Source: Notamacropus eugenii (lineage: Eukaryota > Chordata > Mammalia > Diprotodontia > Macropodidae). Taken from it: DNA of 64,000 nucleotides. The stretch covers positions 393,503,853 to 393,567,852 of the forward strand of contig NC_092872.1 of the NCBI RefSeq assembly GCF_028372415.1, written 5' to 3'. Positions within the stretch are counted from its first letter, which is position 1. The number at the start of each line of letters is the position of its first letter. Below the pieces are notes generated by a model. That model worked only from the letters and a program-made list of their open reading frames with translations, did no database searches and was not told the origin of the DNA. Shown here in pieces: positions 20,243 through 30,700 of this stretch. A program made the translations under genes and the position numbers.

Positions 20243-22785
20243 GATCCTATGGAGTTTGTAGAATCATGAGAGAAGACATCACAGATAATCTATAAGGACC
20301 GTTTATAATTTTTTGGATTTTGGAACACTCAAATTTCTGAGATATTAATAATGCTAATAATTTAATAATTCATCTGTCTTTAACTTTATAAAAAAGTATA
20401 CAATATTCTATCAGTCTTGACTCCTCATATCCAGAGATAATGTCCCATTTTAGTTTTCTTAAACCTTTCCATTTCCCTTTCTATTCATACTATCAGTACT
20501 GTACTATAGTAACCTGTATAGCTGATTTCCATGCTTCAGTTCTCTTTTGCCTCTTTAAATTTTTTCTTTATAATTCTATCAGATTAGTCTTCCTTTAAAA
20601 AAAAATTATTGGTATTATGTATTCTCCCAGCAAAATCTACTTCATTGTTATTACACTTTTATTAGCAGCCAAAAAGAAAAAAAAGAAGAAAAAATTATAT
20701 ACTCAACTTATTGTCTAGTGTGATTGCATTTAGATTGAAGTGCTAAATTAGGACTTCTCATTGCAGCATTTTGAATGAATGTTCTGTATGAGTTTGAAGA
20801 AGTTTAAACTAAGGAGACTTAGTCATTTTCACCTACTATCCCTTTCACTTCCTACATTTGCACCAAATGCATCTCCAAATGAGTAATTATTTGATAATCT
20901 AATATCCTTTCCAGAGAAGAGAATGAAAAAGAATGTCCATTCAAAAGATTTACCCATCCAAACGTGACTTAGTAGAGGATTTCTTTCTAGCTATCTAGAG
21001 GCTGGTGATAGCTGCTATGGTCATCCAGTTCTGTGTTCAAATTGGAATGATAGCATGGCAGTTCTCATATAAAGTGCCACAGTTTTCCCTTTTGTATGGG
21101 AAAAGTCCTGTCTCTGATGTTTATCAACATCAGAGTTAACATCTTTGGGGGAGAGTAGAAAGCAGGGGAAGGTCTTCCAGAACCAGAATTGATTGGGAGC
21201 AAAGTGTTTTCTATTACCTTCCAGATCTATGCTTTGGGATCTTTGGGTGCAGTAATTAAGAAGCATGAGTACGCAAGGCTTGGTTTGTTTCCTCATTTCC
21301 TCAAGGTTGGCTAACAAGATGGGGACAATTTTATCAAATGTTCCAGTAACTTTAGGGCCATTTTGGCCCAGATGGATGCTTTTCTATGAAGTTGTAATTA
21401 AAAAAATGTCTAGGGCTAGTTTCAAGTTTTAAAACCAAAGAAAGTGAGAAACAATTAAAACTGCTTAGATGTTCTAGGTATTAGTCACTTAATATATGTA
21501 TATCTTTTCCAAGGGAGTTCTGCCCTGATTGTTTAACCAGTGCCAGAAGTATGGCCTTGGGTCTCCAATAAGAATCTGAGACCTAAGATGCTTTTTCCCC
21601 CTTTGGATTCTACATATGTCTATTAACTCATGTTCTAAAAGAAATAGAACAAACTTTAATACAATAGGATTCTAATTTGGGGGGATGGGGGGAAGGGGGA
21701 GGGTCATACCAGGAGAGGAGGAAGTCTTTATTTATTTAGCTATGTATAAAGGCATGTATATATTTTTTTCCAGCAAGAAATATCAATTCATTTGCACTTC
21801 CCTTAGGAAGGATGGCATTGGAGTACTTTTAAAAATTCTATATATAACTTTATATACATCTATATAACAAATGTCATGGAAACTACAAATAAGACCATTT
21901 AATTGGATTAATTGGATTGTTACAGAATGTTAAATTATTGATTCAAAATTATTTAATGTTTCTCACTCTATAACTGTTTTCCTTCTCCCTTTTTGTGCAT
22001 TTTAATCTAAACTTCTGTCAAATAAATATGTTTTTATGAAAGTTACTGGAAAAGGAGGGATAGCAAATATGATTAACAGAATTCATCTCTTTTGTATGTC
22101 TTGTGTTTCTCTCCTATGAAAAATTGCCTCTGCACAATGCTTAGTCATGGCTATCCCTGATGTATTTAACTTAGGTTTATGAATAAAATCAAAATTCACA
22201 AGGATTCCGTGACTTTTCCCCCCCTTTAGTTCCCTTCCATCTTCAGTTTTGAGACTGACACTTTGTATTTTGAGTTGATATTGTGTGTGTAGGTGACTTC
22301 AGTGGCATTTAAATTACAATGAATTCTTTCTAAATTAAGAGGAGGTAAATATTTCTTTAGATTAAAAATTTTGGGGAAATGTGCCAAAACTTGTATGAGT
22401 TAATATTTCATTCTTTGACTTAAAAACAAAAATAAAGACAGTCCTAAATATAGTGGTAGGCTCATGAGAAAAATGTTAGTGTAAATATTAGATATTCAAA
22501 GCTCTTTATAAATCTGAAGTCTGCCTACAGTAAATTGGGAAATAGTTTGTAAATAAAAATACCTTTTGGAAATTGGGGAATTCAGAGTATTAAAAAAAAT
22601 TAGAGAAACCTTTCTCATTAAATATATTAAAGAACATTTTAATTCTAGCAGTGAGAATATCAAGAAATATGACATCATCCTCAATATTCCTTTATCATAT
22701 CTTCTTAAACTTGGAGTAAAGATATATCCAGTGAGTTTCAACCAGGTATCATACAAAGATCAGTGAAAAGAAAACATGTTCCAAT
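20243..22785 (+). other. HMMR 3' UTR and spacer; polyadenylation site uncertain
   Basis: A/T-rich sequence with no recognisable coding exon. AATAAA hexamers occur at 22021-22026 and near 22183 and 22431. None can be chosen without transcript data, so the 3' UTR end is open. No clear young repeat was seen. Confidence 0.4.
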
Positions 22786-22900
22786 TTGATTCTGACACTA
22801 AGATGTGTGTCCCTGTATACATAATTCACTTAACTTCTCCTCCTGTTTTCCCATCTGTAAAGTAGAGATGATATTTGCATTGCCTCCTAGACTGCTGAAG
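22785..22900 (+). mobile_element. MIR-class SINE fragment
   Basis: Sense core: attcacttaacttctcctcc and ttttcccatctgtaaagtag. Confidence 0.6.
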
Positions 22901-23109
22901 CCATTACTAGGTAAATGTGAGCCATTTAACTCCATAGTCTTTGTCTCCAAAAAGCAGACAGGGACAAAAATCTCTGCCACTAGTTCTACTTGTGATGATC
23001 TCACTGGAAATTTTTTTCTTAATTAAATTTCTTTTAAAGCTGTTCCTTTAGAAAGTAGTTACTGCTTTGGAACTTCACCAGTATAAAAGGTAAAGACAGA
23101 AGGGCTGCA

Positions 23110-23510
23110 TTGCTATATACGTTATCCCACTGATGTGGCTCTCCCTCTGGAGATACCCATCACAATCCATCTGTGCCTTCTCATCCTGCATAACTTTCGC
23201 CCATGCCCTTCTGTCACTTCTTCACAGAGTCCAGAGCCAATTTCCTGAGGACTTTCTTGTAATAGTACATTGGTGTCAATGCAGCATCCTGGCTTTTTTT
23301 TTTTTAATCTTTTCTTTGTGAGCAGCTCATTCCCTTTTCTGATTATATATCTGATATATTTTGTTACTCCATGCATGAAATTATTTGTAATGTGCTGCAA
23401 TTGATGCCAATCATTTGAGAAACCTACACTTTTGATTCCATAGCACTATGGTTAATCCAAGATTCATTGCCATATAGCATCATCAGAAGAGCATTGGTGT
23501 TTGAAAGGAA
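23110..23510 (-). mobile_element. RTE/Bov-B-like LINE, ORF2 C-terminal fragment
   Basis: Minus-strand translation shows MLYGNESWINHSAMESKV and, further on, GRKLCRMRRHRWIVMGISRG. These resemble the LLYGSETW and GHIARMxDxRW blocks at the C-terminus of RTE-clade reverse transcriptases. Degraded. It lies between HMMR and MAT2B. Confidence 0.55.
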
Positions 23511-23759
23511 AACAAAACAAAACGATGGGGTTTTGTTTCTGGGAGATGCTTAAAGTCACTGAAAATGCTGTGAATTTTCCAAGTGTAATCCAGCCTGCTG
23601 TCTTATTCATTTTTCTGGGGTTGATGTGTCTTCTGTGTTATTTTTATACTAATATTGTCATTTCTAGGTAGTTCAGAAAAAGCAACTGAACAGGAATAGC
23701 AGCTTTCTGAACATGTAGAAGTATTTCAGGAAAACTGAGATGTGTAATATTATTCAAGA

Positions 23760-23852
23760 GAGACACACACACACACCCTTAAAGAACACACACACACACA
23801 CACACCCTTAAAGAACACACACACACACACACACACACACCCTTACCCTTAA
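23760..23852. repeat. Compound (AC)n / CCCTTAAAGAAC minisatellite
   Basis: (AC)n runs are separated three times by cccttaaagaac or cccttacccttaaac, giving a higher-order tandem unit of roughly 30-35 bp on top of the dinucleotide. Confidence 0.95.
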
Positions 23853-24124
23853 ACAATGTCCCAGTTTGGTACCGAGTATGTGTATACATACACATATATG
23901 TGAATGTGTCTCTTTACTTTTACTCAGTACTACAAATTCCAGGTTTACAACACAATGCTTACCTACACTTCAAAACAACTTTTGTTTTCTCAAACACTTA
24001 AGAGGTCAGGAAATGCCAACAATAACAGTTCTATTTCACTGTGTCCTTGCCACTGATAGAGTATAAATACATTAAAGTAGTCTGACTTGGGACTTCAGAG
24101 CCCAACTAGAAAAACATGCCTGAA

Positions 24125-24290
24125 AAGTGTTAACAAATTTTCTTTGAAGGCCTCTGGTGGGACATCCACTACTTCCTTAGCCAGTCGGTTCTACTTTGGG
24201 ATAGCTTAAACTTTTAGAAAGTTTTCTTTACAAAATTACAAAATTTGCCACTTTGCAACTTTCACCCATTGCTCCATTTACCCTCCAGAC
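24125..24290 (-). mobile_element. CR1/L3-like LINE fragment (antisense)
   Basis: ggtgggacatccactacttc, ggttctactttgggatagct and gcaactttcacccattgctc are the antisense of the CR1/L3 3' region. Confidence 0.7.
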
Positions 24291-24599
24291 CAAGATAAAG
24301 CAGGCTAATCAATTGCATGGTTGGCTGTTCCCTAACTGCCTACTTGATATTTCTTACAAAAGAACAATTGCTACAAGTTATGAGGAAGTTTTTACCTTAA
24401 ATCACTTAGACATATGTAATGGCTCTCTATTGCACTTTGATTCAAGTCAAAATTAAGCCTGTAACTTCTCATTGGGCATTTTCAAGGCTGCCAGAAGGAA
24501 TCAGCTGCCAGCTTACTAGAGTGTGGAAAACAGCACGTGACCCAGAGACTGGAATCAAAATGCTAATTGAAAAAAGGTCAAGTGAAAAAGCCTCCCTCT

Positions 24600-24708
24600 C
24601 CTAGTGCATGTGTTGTTTGCTGGCTGAAGCAGACAAAGAAACGGCTAGCACTGGACTTTGCCTGGGGGGTTAGGGCAATCTCTAAATCTATTTCCTGAAA
24701 TAAGAATC
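24600..24708 (+). promoter_or_regulatory. MAT2B: Putative upstream (V2) promoter / 5' UTR of MAT2B
   Basis: Sequence immediately 5' of the V2-type first exon. It is not CpG-rich and shows no clear TATA at the expected distance. A promoter is inferred only from the presence of the exon, so this call is positional. Confidence 0.35.
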
Positions 24709-24738
24709 ATGCCTGAAATGCTGTTGGAAATGGAACAG
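24709..24738 (+). CDS. MAT2B: MAT2B alternative first exon (V2)
   Basis: Ten codons, [10 protein letters not shown], with a good donor (CAG|gtaagg). It lies 2.9 kb upstream of the CpG-island first exon. Seven of ten residues equal the human V2 N-terminus, and length and phase are the same. Confidence 0.85.
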
Positions 24739-27700
24739 GTAAGGGTTGGACATTGAAGAATTAAAATGCTTTAGTTTTGATATTTGAGGTGTTATTTAAA
24801 ACTGAATCAATGAAAAAAATAGAACTAGTTTGTAACAAACCTACAAAGTTAGCTTCTGTGTACCATTTAGATGTAGAAGTTTGTTCAACATTGAAAGTAG
24901 GGGTGGGGAGAAGGTTTTGATTCGGGATCACAGCATTACAGTGAAAATACATTTTAAGGAACTGACATGAACACAGTGCCAAATGTAAGATTTTCATTTG
25001 CTAGCACTTAAAATGTTCTCCCCCACCACCTTGTTCTAGATTGCCCTGCTCCTGTTTTTCTTTGTTTTGTAATATGAAGAGATTTTGTCAATATTGTGTG
25101 TGTGTGTATTCCCCACCCTACTTAATTTAAATTTATAGACTCAGTTGCACTGTGCATCTTACCTACTTTTTGGATTTACATTTATCCTCCTACTATCACC
25201 AAAGATGTGTTTTCTACTCATAATAGCTTAATAATAAAAGCCATTGTTACAGGTAACCCAACATTGATGCTCAAATATACGTCAGGTGAGTTACTATTAC
25301 CCTGATAAGATTCTTCCACCACCACTACACCCCCATGCCTCCTTTATATAAGACAGGGAAATTGCCATGCTACATCTTGTCTGGAGTCCTTTCACTGAAC
25401 AGGCTAGAATGTTTTTTGGTGTTTTATTAAATAGTTTGTGAGTTGTTATATTGGAATCTATTTTAACTTTAAACAAAACTGATGAGGTTGAGAGGTAATG
25501 GGACCTCAAAACACCGACAGTCTGGGTCGTGCTCTCAGGCCTCTTAAAGCCAAAGAAAACAAAGTTTATTAAAGATTCGCCAAATTAGATTGCCTCTTAA
25601 GGAACCTAAGCATTTGTGACGCTCGTATTCACAAGCGGGCCAAATAGAATCCCAGCTAGACAAGAGTCTGAGCTGGATTGCGTCTGAGCGCCTGCATGGC
25701 GGCAAGATGGAACTTAAATACGGAAAAGAGTATAGGAGGGATCTGGGGGGGGGGGGGGGGGTCTGGTAGTCCAGGGTGATGGGAGGAGGGGTTTAGAAAG
25801 GGTCTTGAGGAGAAGTCCTAGGAGGGAATCCAAGGGCGGGGGTGGGGTGGGGTGGGGGGTGGGGTCAAAGTCTGGAAACACCTGGAGGCTATCAGGAGAT
25901 ATCAGACAATGGAGGGTTTGGGTGGGAAGCAGGTGGGGCAATCCAGAGATCTTGTTAGGGGCGGTATGGGAATGAATACAGATCTTGATGAGCTTCCAGA
26001 GACTGCCTGAACAAATGGGAAGATTAGATTTGAGTAAGAAAGACCAGATTAAGTGGGAAGATTCTAGGGGAGCTCTAGGAGGCTCCCAGAGTCTGAACCC
26101 CATCAAAACCACATAAGAGTAGTATTCAGGTTTGTTTGTTTTCTGATTAACTGTAGATTGTGTGCGTAATTTTAAGAGCACTTAGTATGGTCTGAAACTT
26201 CAATATACTCAATTTACACCAGAAAAATCTACAGTTGTTTTGGTTGGTCTTCTGCACCAAACTCTGTCCCTATTAAAGAAGGGATTCATGTCACTTTTGA
26301 GGGGTGGGGGAAGAAAGGTTGGGGATGAATGGAAAAGTACCTGGGCTCAGAAAAAAAAAAGTCTTTTTAAAGCATTTTGAATCATGAGTTGATTTATATG
26401 ATGGCAAATGATGATTAGGAAACCATAGTCTTTTCTCCCTTCAGTTTTCTACTGTTCTCAAGAACATGGCTCCCTCCTGTTAAGGTAATGTTATTTACTG
26501 TACCTGGAAGAACATTAGATGCTGTTACATGTCTAGGACAGGGTTTAACAAGTCAAATCTGTTTCACTCTCCCTGTCACACAGAGTACACAATGACCATT
26601 GTCCACTAGTACTAGAGATGGCTATGGAAGGGACTTTCCACTACTAGTCCCTTAGTTTTTCCCACCTACCTGGAACCTAAGATTTTCAGGACTCATAGAA
26701 GGCAAGACAGTAAAGAAGGTCATTCCCCGACTTAAGAGAATCTCGACCTAGTTTTTTGGGGTTGTTGTGAAGAAGCAGAGTGTTTACTAAGTGCAGAAAA
26801 AAAGGGCAGTGACTTTATGTACTAAAGGATCCTGATAGCCTAAGTGAAAAAGTCAGACACCTGATTTAAAGCTGAAAAAGACTTTAGAATCTGACCTTTC
26901 TTGCTGGATACAATGTTAAGAGTGCTGAGAGTCACAGGACCTGATCTTGAATTCTATTGCAATTGACTCAAGTGACTTCAGCTAAGTACGCAGCTTCTCT
27001 GACCCTGAGTCTCTTCCTTTGTAAGAAGAGGCGGCTGCTTTGCGTGACCTCCGGCCTCTCCCAGCTCTAAATCTTCCATCTCCCTGGGAAGTGATGTAGT
27101 AACTAAGTAACTAAGTAGTGGCGGTGCACATTCTGAGGGTTTTTGAATCTATTGTTCCTTGTCACTCTTCTCCGGTTGTAGTGCTAAATTTCTATCCTGT
27201 TGGGGGTAACACATGCCAGAACCTCCTAAGCCTTCTTGTCCCTGATCGTTTGCAACAGTAGATAAATCCTCATCCAGTTTCTCTAACAGCCTCAACTTGT
27301 TTAGAACTCAGTCCTACAATACGTGTGTCCCTTTAAGAGACTTCAAGAGAGAGCGTGAGCAGAGCCAATGAGCAACTCTGACTACAGAGGAAGCTGACCA
27401 ATCAGCGAGCCTCACTGGGGAGGGAGCTGTGGCCAATCGCCGTGCGTGTTTGTGGCGGCGGAAGCCGGAAGGGACCTTTCCAAGGGGGTGGGCCTGAGCC
27501 TGAACCTAGTGGGAGGTGTTCCTGACGCTGGTAGCTGCGGACCTGAAACCAGGGCTTGGACTCAGATTGGAGGCGGGCGGCGCCGCCACGGCTGCGGGGA
27601 TGGTGGGGCGGGAGAAGGAGCTGACCATCCACTTTGTTCCTGGGAGCTGCCAGCTGGTGGAGGTGAGCGGGGTCGGCCTCCTAACGCCTGCCCCTCTTCT

Positions 27701-30700
27701 CCCCTCGGGGAGCCGAGCAGCCTGTGTCTTTCCCAGCTCGGGAGCTTCCGAGCACCCCCCCCCCCCCGGGGGGAGGGGGCGGCGAGGCCGAGGAGGCCCT
27801 GGGGCCGGCCCAGCCTGGGAAGCGCCTGACTTTTCTTGCCAGAAGGCGCTTTCCGTCTCGGAGGCCTCCCTTTTGCTTCACTGGTCTCTGGAAGAGAGTT
27901 TGTGTTTTCTGTTGGAGGCTCCAGCCTTGCCTCGGCTGTGATTTCACTTCCTTTCTCTGTCTTTTTTTTTTTTTCCTGTTTTTCCTGGAACTTCCTGGTC
28001 TGTGGCTCAGAAAAAGCAGCTTTTTCTGGTAAACAGAACGCGATGGGCGGTGCTCGTCCGGCCGGGCTTCTTTCTGGTTAGGGATCTTATGCCCCCCCCC
28101 CAGGCTCAGGGGAGGTGGATGTTCTCTCTAGGAGCACCCTGCCGATCTGCTTTCGTAAAGTTTGTGGTGGTTAAAGACCTCCATTTTTGAGTTTGGGGCT
28201 GAGGAGCTTTCTCCATTGTCCGATCTAGGAACGTACAACCCATGTTCTGACCCATCTTCCTTCTCCTTTCCCTCCCTTCCCTCTTAGAGTCCTTCATAAA
28301 TACTTTTGGAATCGAATTCTTTATATATGTATGCGCATATGTGTGTGTATACGAACATATACGTGCATGTTTGTGGGTTTATATACATATTTTTAAATGT
28401 GAATTGTTTTCCTATGGGGATCTTTTCACGAGCGAACCATAAATTTCTAAAAATGGGTGGATAGTGGTTTTTATGGTAGCTTTTAGTGGTAGAATCATGG
28501 TAAGGGAGCAATACATAATTATTGAATTAAAATAATCTCTTGTATCACGAATTGTGAGTACTTGCTGTTGATGATATATTCTTCTTAGAAAGGGTGTAGT
28601 GGATAGAGAACTGGAGTCATGAAGATCTGGGTTCCAGTCCTGGTGCTGACATGTACTGTGACTTTAGGCGAGTAATTTAACTTCTTAGTCTCCTAAGAGT
28701 ACAAGTTGCAGACCAATTGGTGAGCCGAGAGTTCTCTTCTGCTAATGAAATTAACGGGTACAGACAAACAAGAAAAAATTGTTATCCCCTCGTGGTAAAT
28801 AATATGAAGCAGAAAAAATATGTTAAGATTCAATAGTTCACTCACATTTTTTAGCTTTGTGACTTTGGTCAAGTCATTTCACCTCAGCCAGCCTTAGTTC
28901 TCTGATGGGTAAAATGTAGGCAATGAAATGTGCCTTCCTAGGACTTAAATGAGGTAATGAATCTAAAACATGTCATTCATGAATTTGTGATTCCAAGGTG
29001 AAAATTGGAGCCCTATATGCTCTTCCATCCTGTGTAGTTATCTTTGACATTTAAAAATCCACAAAAATTTAAAAATATGATTATAGTATGTACTTTTTTT
29101 CCCATTAAAATAGAAAAAAAGTCTATAATTACTTTAGAAGTATTAAACTTTTCTGATAAAAATTAAGTTCAAAATGAAAGTAGGCACTAATACACAACTG
29201 CAGATTTATTAAGTAGTTCATAATGTTGTTTATTTTAACTTTTCTGAGCTATTTACTTACTTCCCAAATTAACATTTAAGAGACATGGCGCTGTGTTACT
29301 TTAAACTTACAAAGACTTTATTTTTTAAGGATAAAACAAATCCATACATGCACACACGCACGAGCTTGCATACATGCACGCACACACACAGATTCCTTCA
29401 CTAAAATACTGGAGATTCTCTTGTGAGCACTTTGCATGTAAGCCAAAAGAAATATTTCCTCTTTTGCAGATATATATGTAAGTTTGCAGCATTTATTCTA
29501 CGTTTTGGTGGTGCTATATGGTAGTTGGCTTTTGTATATTCACTTTCAGAACAATTTATAGAGTGATTGGCTAAAGATTTTTCAATGAGATAATTTTAAA
29601 ATTAGCAGTAAACTGGATTTTTATGTGGAAAGTCAGACTTGGAAGATTGTTAACATTTTCCAAAAAAAATTTTTAATTTCACAAAATTGTAGTTGACACA
29701 CTTAGAATGTAATAGGTAAAATTGTTGAACAGCAAATTTTAGTGCATTTTAAAATGTTTTCTCTGAATTTTATTTCATTTTAAACATCAGCTTGAGAAGA
29801 AAGTTTATTTGTCTTTATTTATGAAAATGCATATTTATAGATGAATGTATTAACTTTAGGCATCTCTAAAATTGTGATCAAAATTTTGGTTTATATAAGT
29901 GGGAAGTGTTGAATACCAACCAGTAAAAAAACAATTATATTTGCCTTACTAGACTGAAATAGGTTGTTACACTTAAAACAGTATTCATCTTTTATCCAAA
30001 TCTGGTTTATCAGATTGCAATATATAGAAATTATAATTTTTTATTAAAGAGAAACAAGGACAAAAATTTTAGCTTCACAAGTCACTTAACCTGGTAGAAG
30101 CCTGGAAAAGAGATTTGGAATTAGAATAAAGCCTGTACTATTTATGTCTCATTCCATCACATTTATTTAGTAAGCATTTGTTACATGATGCTAGGAGGGA
30201 GATATGAGAATAAATATTGTACAATTCTGGCACTCAAGTCTTATTCTTAGTCTTTTGCCCAATTCTGGTGAGGACCCTGGAAATTTCATAACATGAAGAT
30301 CACAGAAATTTAGTTGTAAGGCCCTTCAGAGAGTATCTAGTCAAACTTCCTCATTTTATGAATGAAAAAAAATTGAGATAAATTTTGACTTGAGTAGTAA
30401 CAAGATCTAGGTCTCTTGACTCCCATTTCCCTGCTCTTTCTATATTCATTTCTCCTCTCGCTGTGTACTTATGAAGCCAGAAAAAATGAAAATCTTGACG
30501 CTCTTGAGTGTGTGTTGTCAAATTTGAGGTAACTCTGGGTTTTTTTGTTTTCTTTTTTTAACCAGATGTATGGTACTTAAAAATGTAAGATTTTGAAGAA
30601 GTTATTAAAGTAAAACTTACAGATATATCACAGTATACTCTTTAACAGATTAGTAGTTTTAATTATTCTGGTTAAATTTAATTTTGACATTTTTCTCCAT

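Larger units (their letters stand above)
25500..26178 (-). mobile_element. Solitary LTR-like fossil of a marsupial endogenous retrovirus (tentative)
   Basis: About 680 bp with a composition unlike its surroundings: CpG-containing, very G-rich on plus, and carrying an AATAAA on the minus strand at 25570-25565. No internal retroviral genes are attached, so it looks like a lone, broken LTR in antisense orientation. A proline-rich open frame across it is a by-product of the C-rich strand. Family and age are not determined; it is not young by appearance. Confidence 0.4.

Noticed and set aside
25714-26181. 155-codon proline-rich minus-strand frame, the longest in the window
   Set aside because: It arises from the C-rich strand of the G-tract region inside an LTR-like fossil; low complexity, no domain.
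27402-28081. Several overlapping frames of 75-140 codons around the MAT2B first exon
   Set aside because: Stop codons are rare in the CpG island. Only the 21-codon exon at 27600-27662 belongs to the gene.
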